Shown here: piece by piece, positions 26,269 through 37,412 of the stretch
How positions within the stretch are numbered: position 1 is the first letter of the stretch
Layout of the letters: the number at the start of each line of letters is the position of its first letter
Source of the DNA: Rhodospirillaceae bacterium
GTDB taxonomy: Bacteria; Pseudomonadota; Alphaproteobacteria; Rhodospirillales; Rhodospirillaceae
NCBI GenBank assembly: GCA_002737725.1
Contig: NSIP01000014.1
Location: 1-64,000, forward strand
Length of the DNA: 64,000 nt
Reading direction: 5' to 3'
Notes under the pieces: model-generated
What the model was told of the DNA's origin: nothing
What the model saw: only the letters and a program-made list of their open reading frames with translations
The model's database searches: none
Translations under genes and position numbers: made by a program

Positions 26269-27462
26269 ATGGCAGCCACACCCCCATCCTCTGACCGGGC
26301 TCAGCCGCGAGGCGCGACAGCCGTTTTGGTATTAGATGATGGATCGGTGTTTTGGGGACGTGCAATCGGCGCTACCGGCAAAAATGTCGGTGAAGTGGTC
26401 TTCAATACCTCCATCACGGGGTATCAAGAAGTTCTCACGGACCCCTCGTATGCGGGCCAGATTATTACCTTCACCTTCCCCCACATCGGTAATGTCGGCG
26501 CCAACCCGCAAGACCTGGAAAGCACCACACCTGCGGCGCGCGGCTGTATTATCCGCGACGACATCACCGAGCCCTCCAGCTACCGTGCGACACAGCACCT
26601 GGATGCGTGGTTGAAGTCGTTCAATTTAATCGGCCTAGCGGGTCTTGATACCCGTCGGCTGACGCGACGCATCCGCGATAAAGGCGCGCCGAACGGCGTG
26701 GTCTGCCACGAGCCGTCGGGCAAGTTCGATATCGACGCGCTCATTGCCGAAGCCAAAGCGTGGCCCGGCCTCAATGGTATGGATTTGGCCAAAGACGTGA
26801 CCTGCCGCCAGGCCTATACCTGGACCGAGACGCGCTGGACCAAGGACAAGGGCTTCGGCGACCTGATCAAAGACGGACGCAAAGCCGAGTATAAAGTGGT
26901 CGCCATCGATTACGGGGCCAAGCACAACATCTTGCGTTGTCTGGCTGACACCGGGTGCCATGTGACTGTTGTTCCGGCGAGCGCAACAGCTGAAGACATT
27001 TTGCGCCACAACCCCGATGGCATCTTTTTATCCAACGGTCCCGGCGACCCAGCGGCAACGGGCGTGTACGCCGTGCCGGAAATCAAAAAACTTATCGCCA
27101 CAGGGAAGCCGATTTTTGGCATTTGCTTGGGCCATCAAATTCTGTCGCTGGCCTTTGGTGCTAAGACCTACAAACTGAAAATGGGCCATCGCGGCGCCAA
27201 CCAGCCGGTGCAAGACTTAGAAACCGGCAAGGTCGAGATCACCTCGCAAAATCATGGGTTCGCGGTGGATCGTGCGTCACTTCCCGCGAACGTCAAGGAA
27301 ACGCATAAGTCTTTGTTCGACGGCATCGTCGAAGGCATGCGCTCGACCGACAAGCCGGTTTTCTCGGTGCAGTACCACCCCGAGGCCTCACCCGGCCCCC
27401 AAGATAGCCATTATTTGTTCGAGCGCTTCACCGCTGCTATGGCCGCGCAGAAGAAGAAGTAG
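26269..27462 (+). CDS. carA: Carbamoyl-phosphate synthase small (glutaminase) subunit
   Basis: 397 residues. N-terminal CPSase small-subunit domain ([51 protein letters not shown]) and a class I glutamine amidotransferase domain with the nucleophile Cys in [10 protein letters not shown] and the His-Glu pair in YHPEASPGP. It releases ammonia from glutamine for CarB, feeding pyrimidine and arginine synthesis. Followed after six bases by carB. The start ATG 26269 adds a short Pro/Ala tail before the first strand, as in relatives. Confidence 0.97.
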   Translation: MAATPPSSDRAQPRGATAVLVLDDGSVFWGRAIGATGKNVGEVVFNTSITGYQEVLTDPSYAGQIITFTFPHIGNVGANPQDLESTTPAARGCIIRDDITEPSSYRATQHLDAWLKSFNLIGLAGLDTRRLTRRIRDKGAPNGVVCHEPSGKFDIDALIAEAKAWPGLNGMDLAKDVTCRQAYTWTETRWTKDKGFGDLIKDGRKAEYKVVAIDYGAKHNILRCLADTGCHVTVVPASATAEDILRHNPDGIFLSNGPGDPAATGVYAVPEIKKLIATGKPIFGICLGHQILSLAFGAKTYKLKMGHRGANQPVQDLETGKVEITSQNHGFAVDRASLPANVKETHKSLFDGIVEGMRSTDKPVFSVQYHPEASPGPQDSHYLFERFTAAMAAQKKK

Positions 27463-27468
27463 AGCGCC

Positions 27469-30400
27469 ATGCCCAAACGCACAGACATTAAAAGCATTCT
27501 TATTATCGGCGCGGGGCCCATCATCATTGGTCAGGCGTGCGAGTTCGATTATTCCGGCGCGCAAGCCTGCAGGACGCTGCGCGAAGAAGGCTACCGTATC
27601 ATCTTGGTGAACTCGAATCCGGCCACGATCATGACCGATCCGGGCTTGGCTGACGCGACCTACATCGAGCCCATCACACCAGCAACCGTCGCCAGAATTA
27701 TTGAGAAAGAACGCCCCGACGCGCTACTGCCCACCATGGGCGGTCAGACCGCGCTGAACACCGCCATGAAGCTCGACGAAATGGGCGTATTGAAAAAATT
27801 CAATGTGGAGATGATTGCCGCCAAGCGCGATGTCATCGAAAAGGCTGAAGACCGCCAGATGTTCAAAGAGGCCATGAGCAAGATCGGCCTTGAGAGCCCG
27901 CGCAGCCAGATGATCCACACCATGGAAGAGGCCCGCGAGGCGCTGAAGCTGGTGGGGTTGCCATCCATCATTCGCCCCTCGTTTACACTGGGCGGTGAAG
28001 GTGGCGGCATTGCTTACAACACCGAAGAGTTCGAGGCCATCGTTGCGTCGGGCTTGGCCGCCTCGCCGGTTAAGTCCGTGCTGGTGGAAGAATCCGTGCT
28101 GGGCTGGAAAGAGTACGAGATGGAGGTCGTGCGCGACCGCAAAGATAATTGCATCATCATCTGCTCCATCGAGAACATCGACCCCATGGGTATTCATACC
28201 GGCGACTCAATTACGGTGGCCCCGGCGCTGACACTGACCGACAAAGAATATCAAATCATGCGCAACGCTTCGATTGCGTGCTTGCGCGAGATCGGCGTGG
28301 ATACCGGCGGTTCAAACGTCCAGTTCGCGATTAACCCCGCAGATGGGCGCATGACCATCATCGAGATGAACCCGCGTGTGTCGCGCTCGTCAGCTTTGGC
28401 GTCGAAAGCCACAGGCTTTCCGATTGCCAAAGTCGCAGCGAAATTGGCCGTGGGCTATACGCTCGATGAGATCACCAACGATATCACCAAAGCCACGCCC
28501 GCATCGTTCGAGCCGACGATTGATTACGTGGTCACCAAAATTCCGCGATTCACCTTCGAGAAATTCCCCGAGACCAAAGCATTGTTGACCACCTCGATGA
28601 AGTCCGTCGGCGAGGCGATGTCGGTCGGGCGCACCTTTTGCGAAAGCTTGCAAAAGGGCCTGCGGTCGATGGAGACCGGCCTAACGGGCCTCAATGAAGT
28701 GTCGATTGAAGATAATGGTATTCCCACCACCGATCACGACGTATTGCGCGCCGCCCTGTCGCAGCCACGCCCTGATCGTTTATTGGTCGCAGGCCAAGCC
28801 TTGCGCGCCGGCCTCTCGGTAGAGGACATCTGTGGAATCTCCAAGTTCGACCCCTGGTTCATCCGCCAGCTTGAAAAAATCGTAGTGGCGGAAAAGACCG
28901 TGCGCGCGAAGGGTGTTCCGACAGATGCGCAAGAGATGTTGGCGCTGAAGAAACTCGGCTTCTCGGATAAGCGCTTGGCGGAACTCACCGGCGGCGATGC
29001 CATGAAAATCATGGCCGCGCGGCATAAAATGGGCGTGCGCCCGGTCTACAAACGCATCGACACCTGCGCGGGTGAATTCCCCTCGCCCACACCTTATATG
29101 TACTCGTGCTACGAGGGCGATGGGCTCAATGCGCCTGAGTGCGAGTCCGCCCCCTCGAACAAGAAGAAAATTATCATCCTCGGCGGCGGGCCCAATCGCA
29201 TTGGTCAAGGCATTGAGTTCGATTACTGCTGCGTGCACGCGGCGCTCTCGCTGCGCGATGCCAAGTTCGAAACCATCATGGTCAACTGTAACCCCGAGAC
29301 AGTTTCCACTGATTATGACACCTCGGACCGCCTGTATTTCGAACCGCTGACGACCGAAGACGTCATAGAATTAATTCGTACCGAACAAAGCAACGGCGAA
29401 GTGCTTGGCGTGATTGTGCAGTTGGGTGGGCAAACACCGCTGAAACTGGCTCATGCCCTGGAGCAGGCGGGCATTCCCATTCTGGGGACCTCGCCCGATG
29501 CCATCGATTTGGCCGAGGACCGCGAGCGCTTCCAAAAGATGCTGATGGAACTGAAACTGCGTCAGCCCGCCAACGGCACGGCGATGACGCTAGACGACGC
29601 ACAGGTTGTTGCGAAAAAAATCGGCTATCCCGTCGTCATTCGCCCTTCGTATGTGCTGGGCGGCCGAGCCATGGCGATTGTCCATGACGAAGGAAGCCTG
29701 ACCAATTTCTTCCGCGATGCCGTAAAAGTGACAGGCAACAACCCTGTGCTGTTGGATTCCTACCTCTCGGGCGCAACAGAGGTCGATGTGGACGCCATCT
29801 GCGACGACACCGATGTCTATATCGCCGGGATTATGGAACACATCGAGGAAGCGGGCGTGCATTCGGGCGACTCAGCCTGCTCGCTGCCGCCGTACTCGCT
29901 GTCGCGCGCATTGATTGACGAAATCAAACGCCAAACCATTGCCATGGCCCGCAAGCTAAATGTCGTTGGTTTGATGAACGTGCAGTACGCGATCAAAGAC
30001 AACGACATCTATATTTTGGAAGTCAATCCACGCGCGAGTAGAACAGTGCCGTTCGTCGCCAAAGCCACCGGCGTGCAAGTTGCCAAAATTGCCGCGCGCG
30101 TCATGGCGGGCGAAAAGCTGGCCAGCTTCAAGCTGAGCACCGACTATGAGCAAGCCCCCTGCAAGGTCATGCACGTGGCCGTGAAAGAAGCTGTGTTCCC
30201 GTTCAACCGCTTTCCTGGCGTGGACATTGTGCTGGGCCCGGAAATGAAATCGACCGGCGAAGTGATGGGTTTGGATGTGGATTTCCCGCGCGCTTTTGCC
30301 AAAGCACAGCTTGCTGCAGGCACCGTTTTGCCGCAAAAGGGCACAGCCTTTATTTCGGTTCGTGAGCGCGACAAAGGCGGCGCTGTGGCCTTAGCCAAGA

Positions 30401-30735
30401 AGCTGCAAAGCATGGATTTTAAGGTGATCGCCACACGCGGCACCCAAAAACACTTGGCCGCCCATGGCATTGCGGTGGACCTGGTCAATAAAGTGGCCGA
30501 GGGCCGTCCCCATTGCGTGGACCTGATGATTTCGGGCCAAGTTCAGATGGTGGTCAACACCAGCGAAGGCGCGCAGTCGCTGAAAGACAGCTTTGACATC
30601 CGCCGCACGGCGCTGACCAAGAATATCTGCCATTTTACCACCATGGCCGCCGCCACCGCCGCCGCAGGGGCCATTGGCGCTTTGCGCGACGGGGCCCTTG
30701 ATGTTGCCCCGCTCCAGTCATATTTTAACCTCTAA
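27469..30735 (+). CDS. carB: Carbamoyl-phosphate synthase large subunit
   Basis: 1088 residues, normal length. Two homologous ATP-grasp halves: the first opens with [20 protein letters not shown], the second with [20 protein letters not shown], each with glycine-rich ATP loops ([32 protein letters not shown]). An oligomerisation domain separates them, and a C-terminal MGS-like allosteric domain (from about residue 940) ends the protein. It makes carbamoyl phosphate from bicarbonate, ammonia from CarA and two ATP. No frame disruption. Confidence 0.98.
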   Translation: MPKRTDIKSILIIGAGPIIIGQACEFDYSGAQACRTLREEGYRIILVNSNPATIMTDPGLADATYIEPITPATVARIIEKERPDALLPTMGGQTALNTAMKLDEMGVLKKFNVEMIAAKRDVIEKAEDRQMFKEAMSKIGLESPRSQMIHTMEEAREALKLVGLPSIIRPSFTLGGEGGGIAYNTEEFEAIVASGLAASPVKSVLVEESVLGWKEYEMEVVRDRKDNCIIICSIENIDPMGIHTGDSITVAPALTLTDKEYQIMRNASIACLREIGVDTGGSNVQFAINPADGRMTIIEMNPRVSRSSALASKATGFPIAKVAAKLAVGYTLDEITNDITKATPASFEPTIDYVVTKIPRFTFEKFPETKALLTTSMKSVGEAMSVGRTFCESLQKGLRSMETGLTGLNEVSIEDNGIPTTDHDVLRAALSQPRPDRLLVAGQALRAGLSVEDICGISKFDPWFIRQLEKIVVAEKTVRAKGVPTDAQEMLALKKLGFSDKRLAELTGGDAMKIMAARHKMGVRPVYKRIDTCAGEFPSPTPYMYSCYEGDGLNAPECESAPSNKKKIIILGGGPNRIGQGIEFDYCCVHAALSLRDAKFETIMVNCNPETVSTDYDTSDRLYFEPLTTEDVIELIRTEQSNGEVLGVIVQLGGQTPLKLAHALEQAGIPILGTSPDAIDLAEDRERFQKMLMELKLRQPANGTAMTLDDAQVVAKKIGYPVVIRPSYVLGGRAMAIVHDEGSLTNFFRDAVKVTGNNPVLLDSYLSGATEVDVDAICDDTDVYIAGIMEHIEEAGVHSGDSACSLPPYSLSRALIDEIKRQTIAMARKLNVVGLMNVQYAIKDNDIYILEVNPRASRTVPFVAKATGVQVAKIAARVMAGEKLASFKLSTDYEQAPCKVMHVAVKEAVFPFNRFPGVDIVLGPEMKSTGEVMGLDVDFPRAFAKAQLAAGTVLPQKGTAFISVRERDKGGAVALAKKLQSMDFKVIATRGTQKHLAAHGIAVDLVNKVAEGRPHCVDLMISGQVQMVVNTSEGAQSLKDSFDIRRTALTKNICHFTTMAAATAAAGAIGALRDGALDVAPLQSYFNL

Positions 30736-30761
30736 CATGCTCCATATTACGTAAGCTCTGT

Positions 30762-30800
30762 CCCCGCCTGATAAGGCGTGGGATATTATTTTCTTTTTTA
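30762..30800 (+). terminator. Rho-independent terminator after carB
   Basis: An imperfect stem CCCCGCCT/AGGCGTGG with a 4-base loop (30762-30781) is followed by a T-rich tract (TATTATTTTCTTTTTTAT). It lies 26 bases after the carB stop and ends the carAB unit before greA. Confidence 0.75.
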
Positions 30801-30835
30801 TACTTTTGTTTGGACGCGAAGGCGCAACCGGCCTC

Positions 30836-31309
30836 ATGGAAAAAGTACCAATGACCTCAGAGGGTTTCCCCCCTCTGAAAGACGAGCTCCGTCAGTTGAA
30901 GTTCACCGACCGGCCTGCCGTGATTAAGCAGATCGCCGAAGCGCGCGAGCATGGCGATTTGTCTGAAAACGCCGAGTACCATGCGGCACGCGAGAAGCAG
31001 AGCTTCATCGAAGGGCGCATTCTCGAGCTGGAAGATATCATCAGCCGCGCCGATGTGATCGACGTCAGCAAGCTCTCGGGCAAGATTGTGCGCTTCGGCG
31101 CCACCGTGACCGTGGCCGACATCGAAAGCGATGAAGAAACCACCTATCAACTGGTCGGTCCCTACGAAGCCGACTTAAAGAAGCGTAAGATCTCGGTTCA
31201 ATCGCCCTTTGGCCGCGCGCTCATTGGCAAGACGATTGGCGACAACGCCGAAGTGACTGCACCCGGCGGCGGCAAGGCGTATGAAGTGATTGCGGTAAAG
31301 TTTAAGTAA
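30836..31309 (+). CDS. greA: Transcription elongation factor GreA
   Basis: 157 residues from ATG 30836, chosen because GreA proteins begin MEKVPMT; the frame extends 10 residues further upstream, into the terminator tail. N-terminal coiled coil with the acidic tip (HGDLSENAEYHAAREKQ), then the FKBP-like domain (VADIESDEETTYQLVGPYEA, SVQSPFGRALIGKTIGD). It rescues backtracked RNA polymerase by stimulating transcript cleavage. Located after carAB as in many alphaproteobacteria. Confidence 0.97.
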   Translation: MEKVPMTSEGFPPLKDELRQLKFTDRPAVIKQIAEAREHGDLSENAEYHAAREKQSFIEGRILELEDIISRADVIDVSKLSGKIVRFGATVTVADIESDEETTYQLVGPYEADLKKRKISVQSPFGRALIGKTIGDNAEVTAPGGGKAYEVIAVKFK

Positions 31310-31333
31310 GGCCCATAATAAATTTGAACTAGG

Positions 31334-31761
31334 ATGGCACTATCGAAGTTGGATGTTATGCCTCTCGAGTACGTAATCCAAGGAACCCGAATCGTTTCCC
31401 TCGAGACCTTCTTCGATGAAATTAGCTGCGTTTTAGTCCCAGATGTAAAGTGGGGCGAAACCTAGGCGCCTTTAGCGATATTCTTAGTGGTGGATTTGGC
31501 ACGCCCGAAGGCGGCTTTGTGCTGAGGTGGAGTCATGCGGCAGAGTCTAAGAGTCACTTGAGCTATTCTGAAACAGTGCAGAAACTAAAGGTTCGCTTAG
31601 AGAAGGGCCACCATGAGAATCGCCAGTACGTCAGACAGCAACTGCATCTTGCAGAGATCAATCAAGGACCTACCGTATTTGACTGGTTAGTCGAAATTAT
31701 TCGCGATCACAGGGCCGATGGAAGCCATAGCCAGGATAGCGTGACCTTGATTCTCGAATAA
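31334..31761 (+). pseudogene. Barstar-family (RNase inhibitor-like) gene with a -1 frameshift
   Basis: Two frames together encode one barstar-like protein of about 142 residues. Frame A (31334-31465) gives EYVIQGTRIVSLETFFDEIS and ends VPDVKWGET-stop; frame B resumes as GRNLGAFSDILSGGFGTPEG and runs to the stop at 31761. Joining them at the G-run 31452-31455 (one G missing) restores KWGRNLGAFSDIL, the expected family sequence. Barstar proteins bind and inhibit secreted or toxic ribonucleases. No partner ribonuclease gene is next to it. It is a real recent pseudogene, a case of programmed frameshifting, or a sequencing error in a homopolymer. Confidence 0.8.
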
Positions 31762-31804
31762 GGCCCTTTTCAGCTTACGTTAAATTCAATCACCACACAC
31801 AACT

Positions 31805-31890
31805 CGTCATGCTCGTGCTTGACACGAGCATGCAGGGATTGCTTGCTCCGACCGTTGCCGCCACCCTGGGTCTTGGGTCTGTGCGTCAGT
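31805..31890. repeat. Palindromic repeat element, family shared with 47.75 kb
   Basis: Begins CGTCATGCTCGTGCTTGACA and contains the perfect hairpin ATGCTCGTG/CACGAGCAT (31809-31831). The first 30 bases are nearly identical to those at 47751; the second half is degraded here. Similar elements are widespread in alphaproteobacterial intergenic DNA. Confidence 0.75.
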
Positions 31891-31952
31891 TCTTCTAAGC
31901 TTCCCTTAGCCGCTAAGAAAAACTAGGCGTCAAGCCCGAAAGCGATAAGAAT

Positions 31953-32789
31953 TCACCACGGCAAGACTTTGCCATCCCACTGATGAAACTTGTCGATGTC
32001 AGAAACCGAGAGCTTGTCGATCAGATCAATCATGTTGCCGATCGCCGAGCGCGGTGCCAAAACCCTCAGCTCGATTTGCCGACGATAGCGCTCGGGCACT
32101 TGGGATATATCCGTCAGCGCCATGTAGTTGTGCACATCCACCGTGCCCGGCGCGATCACTAGCACCGCCACACCGCGCGCCTTCACCTGCTCGCCATAGG
32201 CCCGCATGATCATGTTCAACGCTGCCTTGCTAGCGCGGTACGCAGGCGCAGTCGTGCTTTTGACATTGGTGATGGAACCACCCACCGCGCTCATGGCGAC
32301 GATTTTTTTCTGATCGCTGGCTGCCACATGCTCCAAAAAGGCTTCCGCCAAATGAAGCTGCGCGGTGACGTTGGTGGTCAGAATCTCATTGAGGCGCGCG
32401 GGGTCCAGCGGCCCGAACGCTTCCACGCCGACGCGGAAGCTGTTGATGGCCCCATTCAAATTCAACACATCAATGGGTGTCCCTTTGTGTTTGGCCGCCA
32501 GGGCATCGACTTGTTTGAAGTTCGTGATGTCTAATTTTTCGATGGTCAGCTTCGGGTATTTCTTCGCCAACGCCTGAAGCTCATCGGCTTTCGCAGGTGT
32601 GCGCGCAGTCGCAATCACCCGCCAGCCCCGCGCCGCAAAATCTTCGGCAAACGCGAGCCCGTGCCCTTGGCTGGCGCCAGTTACCAAAACCGTACCCGGT
32701 TTGCCAGCCGCGTGGACTGGAACTTGACCCGCGAACAGCAGCACTGCCGCGCATACAAAAGAAAAGGCTGCTAATAAATGACGCATCAT
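31953..32789 (-). CDS. Short-chain dehydrogenase/reductase with signal peptide
   Basis: 278 residues. The N-terminus is a Sec signal (RHLLAAFSFVCAAVLLFAGQ...VHAAG), followed by a classical SDR: TVLVTGASQGHGLAFAED cofactor motif, LNLNGA near the NAG position, and the YRASKAAL catalytic Tyr-Lys motif with a Ser in VAMSAVGG. SDRs use NAD(P)H, so export is odd; the signal could be a membrane anchor or the protein may be cofactor-free in the periplasm. Three starts are close together (GTG 32792, ATG 32789, ATG 32786); GGAG lies just upstream. Flanked by repeat elements on both sides. Substrate unknown. Confidence 0.87.
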   Translation of the reverse strand: MMRHLLAAFSFVCAAVLLFAGQVPVHAAGKPGTVLVTGASQGHGLAFAEDFAARGWRVIATARTPAKADELQALAKKYPKLTIEKLDITNFKQVDALAAKHKGTPIDVLNLNGAINSFRVGVEAFGPLDPARLNEILTTNVTAQLHLAEAFLEHVAASDQKKIVAMSAVGGSITNVKSTTAPAYRASKAALNMIMRAYGEQVKARGVAVLVIAPGTVDVHNYMALTDISQVPERYRRQIELRVLAPRSAIGNMIDLIDKLSVSDIDKFHQWDGKVLPW

Positions 32790-32877
32790 CACTCTCCCGC
32801 ATCAATACACACAGGCCTTCACTCTCAGACACACGGGAATGACGCCAGTGGTGGTAAAAATTAAATTGTGCCATCTC

Positions 32878-33008
32878 AACCTCTCCCTTTGGAGAGGTTG
32901 CGACAACGTCGCGGGTGAGGGTGCGTTGGGTCTTCTTTTCATGTCACCGCACAGGATTAACGTCTACAAACAACTCGCCCTCACCCAACCCTCTCCCATC
33001 GGGAGATG
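32878..33008. repeat. Inverted pair of REP-like elements
   Basis: AACCTCTCC/GGAGAGGTT hairpin (32878-32899) and GCGAC/GTCGC hairpin, then GGGTGAGGGTGCG; about 60 bases later the complementary CGCCCTCACCC and a TCTCCC/GGGAGA hairpin. The two copies face each other, so the whole block can fold as one large hairpin, like a BIME. It lies between the SDR start and the Lrp-type gene stop. Confidence 0.7.
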
Positions 33009-33015
33009 GCTTTTC

Positions 33016-33519
33016 CTACTTCTTCTCTTCAATTTGTATGGGCACGCCGGGCAAAGATTTAGCGCTGCGGATGGCCAGCGCTGATTTCACGTGCGAGACT
33101 TTGGGGGCGGCGGTCAGCCGCTCGGTGACGAACTTTTGGTAGGCGTCCCAATCTTTGGCGACGATGCGCAGCAAAAAATCGGTTTCGCCGGCCAGCATGT
33201 GGCACTCGCGCACCTCGGACCATTCTTTCACCAGAGTCTCGAAGGCTACCAAATCAACTTCCGCCTGGCTGTTGAGACCCACGTGAGCGAACACCGAAAC
33301 GGTGTAACCCAACTGCGCGTGATCAAGCTTGGCGTGGTAGCCTTTGATGTAGCCCGCTTCTTCCAAGGCCCGCACACGGCGCAGGCAAGGCGGGGCAGAA
33401 ATGCCAGCCCGTTGCGCCAAATCCACGTTGGTCATGCGCCCATCGTCCTGGAGATCGCTGAGAATCTGTCGGTCGATGCGGTCGAGCCGCACGCGCTGGC
33501 CGCCCTCTTTGTCAGTCAT
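33016..33519 (-). CDS. Lrp/AsnC-family transcriptional regulator
   Basis: 167 residues: N-terminal helix-turn-helix (LDRIDRQILSDLQDDGRMTN, LAQRAGISAPPCLRRVRALE) and C-terminal RAM ligand-binding domain (about 85-160, with ECHMLAGETDFLLRIVAKD). Such proteins respond to amino acids and often regulate themselves or a neighbour. Divergent from trxB. A perfect GCGCAAT-CAA-ATTGCGC palindrome 32 bases upstream of its start is a likely autoregulatory site. Confidence 0.92.
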   Translation of the reverse strand: MTDKEGGQRVRLDRIDRQILSDLQDDGRMTNVDLAQRAGISAPPCLRRVRALEEAGYIKGYHAKLDHAQLGYTVSVFAHVGLNSQAEVDLVAFETLVKEWSEVRECHMLAGETDFLLRIVAKDWDAYQKFVTERLTAAPKVSHVKSALAIRSAKSLPGVPIQIEEKK

Positions 33520-33550
33520 TCCTGGTCCTTATTTTGCCTTAAACTGAGCA

Positions 33551-33567
33551 GCGCAATCAAATTGCGC
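33551..33567. promoter_or_regulatory. Candidate Lrp/AsnC operator
   Basis: Perfect inverted repeat GCGCAAT (33551-33557), CAA spacer, ATTGCGC (33561-33567), 32 bases upstream of the Lrp-type start codon and within the lrp/trxB divergent gap. Position and symmetry suggest autoregulation; it is not proven. Confidence 0.5.
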
Positions 33568-33594
33568 AATATTATTTCAACCGTAGCCCAGTCA

Positions 33595-33626
33595 ACAGGG
33601 CGAACACAATGATTGCTTCGCCCTGT
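33595..33626. repeat. 10-bp perfect inverted repeat in lrp-trxB gap
   Basis: ACAGGGCGAA (33595-33604) and TTCGCCCTGT (33617-33626) with a 12-base loop. No T-tract on either side, so not an evident terminator. It may be a second regulatory site for the divergent pair or a leader hairpin. Confidence 0.5.
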
Positions 33627-33749
33627 GGGTAACTTTCAACGCCGGATCAAACTGACGTGTAGAACCAGAATGTCTCTGTTGGTTGTCTTGCGCTGGCTGC
33701 ATGGCGTCCGTATGTTCCGGGCTCATCTCAACCACCTGTTGTTTTTGTC

Positions 33750-34697
33750 ATGGCTGAACATCGCACCAAAGTTTTGATCTTGGGTTCCGGACCTGCGGGC
33801 CTGTCGGCGGCCATCTATGCGGCGCGCGCTAGCCTCGAGCCGATTCTGATCTCGGGCATGCAGCCCGGCGGGCAGATGACCATCACTACCGACGTCGAGA
33901 ACTACCCCGGTTTTGCCAATGTCATCCAAGGCCCGTGGCTGATGGAACAGATGCAAAAGCAAGCCGAGCATGTGGGCACCAAGTTTATCAGCGATACGAT
34001 TGTGAAAGTGGATCTGAGCAAGCGCCCCTTCGTGTGCGTGGGCGATGGCGGCGACACGTATATCGGCGAGACGTTGATCGTCACCACCGGCGCGTCAGCG
34101 CGCTGGTTGGGCTTGGAGTCCGAGAAAAAGTATCAAGGCTTTGGCGTGTCGGCCTGCGCGACGTGCGATGGTTTCTTCTTCCGTGGCAAAGAGGTGGCCG
34201 TCGTTGGCGGCGGCAATACAGCAGTGGAAGAGGCGCTGTACCTGACCAACCACGCGACGAAAGTGACGTTAGTGCATCGGCGCGATTCGTTCAAAGCCGA
34301 GAAAATTGCGCAAAAGCGTTTGTTTGCGAACCCCAAAATCAATGTGGTGTGGGATTCAGCGGTTGATGAAGTGCTCGGCGGCGGCACGCCGCCGGGCGTG
34401 ACGGGTGTGCGTTTGAAGAATGTCAAAACCGGCGCGCTGCAAGACATCAAAGTTGATGGACTGTTCATTGCCATCGGCCATACGCCCAACACTGAATTAT
34501 TTAAGGGCGCGCTGACCATGGACGACAACGGTTACTTGCTCACCAAGCCGGACTCCACCGCCACCAACATCCCCGGCGTGTTCGCCGCTGGCGATGTGCA
34601 AGACCATGTGTTCCGCCAAGCTGTAACAGCCGCAGGCACGGGCTGCATGGCCGCACTTGAGGCTGATCGTTTCATCGCCGAGCACGGGGTGCATTAG
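33750..34697 (+). CDS. trxB: Thioredoxin-disulfide reductase
   Basis: 315 residues. FAD motif VLILGSGPAGLSAAIYAARA, redox-active CATC pair (SACATCDGFFF), NADPH motif VAVVGGGNTAVEEAL with the HRRDSF segment, and the C-terminal FAD segment GVFAAGDVQDHVFRQAVTAA. It reduces thioredoxin with NADPH. The lysR gene follows after eight bases, a pairing conserved in many alphaproteobacteria. Confidence 0.97.
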   Translation: MAEHRTKVLILGSGPAGLSAAIYAARASLEPILISGMQPGGQMTITTDVENYPGFANVIQGPWLMEQMQKQAEHVGTKFISDTIVKVDLSKRPFVCVGDGGDTYIGETLIVTTGASARWLGLESEKKYQGFGVSACATCDGFFFRGKEVAVVGGGNTAVEEALYLTNHATKVTLVHRRDSFKAEKIAQKRLFANPKINVVWDSAVDEVLGGGTPPGVTGVRLKNVKTGALQDIKVDGLFIAIGHTPNTELFKGALTMDDNGYLLTKPDSTATNIPGVFAAGDVQDHVFRQAVTAAGTGCMAALEADRFIAEHGVH

Positions 34698-34705
34698 GAT
34701 TTTGT

Positions 34706-35626
34706 ATGACCATCCGTGCAGGCAAACTCGATTGGGATAAGCTGCGGGTGTTCCATGCCGTGGCGCAAGCCGGCAGCTTTACGCATGCCGCTGATCTGTT
34801 GAACCTCAGTCAATCGGCGGTCAGTCGTCAAATCAGCGCGTTGGAAGACTCACTCGGTGTCAGCTTGTTCCACCGCCATGCGCGCGGGCTGATCATGACC
34901 GAGCAAGGCGACCTGTTGGTCAAAACCGTTCAAGACGTGTTCGCGAAGCTCAACAGCGTCGAGGATATGCTGACGGAAACCAAAGACAACCCGCAAGGCC
35001 GTCTGCGTGTGACCACCACTGTGGCTTTCGGATCGGTGTGGCTGACCAGCCGCTTGAAAGACTTCATTCACGCCTACCCGAAAATCGAAGTGTCGTTGCG
35101 CCTCGATGAACGCGACCTCGACCTGGCGATGCGCGAAGCCGATGTGGCCATCCGTTTTCACGAGCCTAAAGAGCCCGACCTGATTCAGCGGCACTTAGGC
35201 TCACTGAAAGTGATGCTGTTTGCCGCGCCCGAGTATTTAGCCGCGCGCGGCACGCCCAAAACCTTCGAGGACTTAGCCCAGCATGACGTGGTGATTTATG
35301 GCGACGGGGTTCAGCCCTTCGTCTCGGTCAACTGGATTGTCGATGAACTCGAGCGTCGCAACATGACCTCGAACGCGGTTCTGCGCGTCAACAACATCTA
35401 TGGCATCTACCGCGCCGTCAAAAGCGGCATTGGTATCGCGATGCTGCCCGAGTACTTCGCAGCCCCCGACAGCCCCCTGGTGCGTGTGCTGCCCGATGTG
35501 TGGGGCCCGCCGGTGGAAGGGTACTTCGTTTACCCCGAAGAGCTACGCAATTCAGCCCGTGTGGCGGCGTTCCGCGATTATCTGATTAAGGAAATCGCCA
35601 AAGCCCGTGCCGAGGCAACCGCCTAA
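34706..35626 (+). CDS. LysR-family transcriptional regulator
   Basis: 306 residues: N-terminal helix-turn-helix (LDWDKLRVFHAVAQAGSFTH, then LSQSAVSRQISALEDSLGVS) and a periplasmic-binding-protein-like effector domain from about residue 95 (GRLRVTTTVAFGSVWL). It is cotranscribed with trxB, and could regulate it or a redox-linked target. ATG 34706 begins shortly after the trxB stop. Followed by a structured intergenic segment and a terminator. Confidence 0.93.
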   Translation: MTIRAGKLDWDKLRVFHAVAQAGSFTHAADLLNLSQSAVSRQISALEDSLGVSLFHRHARGLIMTEQGDLLVKTVQDVFAKLNSVEDMLTETKDNPQGRLRVTTTVAFGSVWLTSRLKDFIHAYPKIEVSLRLDERDLDLAMREADVAIRFHEPKEPDLIQRHLGSLKVMLFAAPEYLAARGTPKTFEDLAQHDVVIYGDGVQPFVSVNWIVDELERRNMTSNAVLRVNNIYGIYRAVKSGIGIAMLPEYFAAPDSPLVRVLPDVWGPPVEGYFVYPEELRNSARVAAFRDYLIKEIAKARAEATA

Positions 35627-35728
35627 AACTTGAGCGATTCAGACGAGTTAGAGTTATGCAAAAGCTGCATGCCACACTTGTCGCATTTTCAATAGTGCTG
35701 CGCCCGACAGAGGCATAAACAGGATCCA

Positions 35729-35864
35729 AAGCTGCACCGCAGCCGCTGGTTTCCCCTCCCCCTCCCCCCGGGATTCGAGCTGTCAGTCTGCGGTGCAGCT
35801 TCTAATTTAGAAGCCTCCCCTTATGACTTCGCCTCGAGCCTCACGGCCTGGGGCTTTTTCTTTT
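35729..35864 (+). ncRNA. Candidate structured small RNA between lysR and aspartate aminotransferase
   Basis: A perfect 14-base stem, AAGCTGCACCGCAG (35729-35742) and CTGCGGTGCAGCTT (35788-35801), encloses a 45-base loop with a long C/T-rich run (TTTCCCCTCCCCCTCCCCCC). It overlaps a second hairpin GCTTCT/AGAAGC (35798-35814), then CCTCCCC, then an intrinsic terminator. Exposed CCTCCCC-type loops are a hallmark of trans-acting sRNAs in alphaproteobacteria that pair with ribosome-binding sites. The segment encodes no protein. The first two hairpins share bases, so alternative folds are possible. A promoter was not identified. It could instead be an unusual 3' end of the trxB-lysR mRNA. Confidence 0.5.
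35837..35864 (+). terminator. Intrinsic terminator
   Basis: Stem AGCCTCA/TGGGGCT with loop CGGCC (35837-35855) followed by TTTTTCTTTT. It ends either the trxB-lysR transcript or the candidate small RNA, and lies five bases before the convergent aminotransferase stop. Confidence 0.75.
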
Positions 35865-35869
35865 GGCGC

Positions 35870-37412
<1,543 letters not shown>

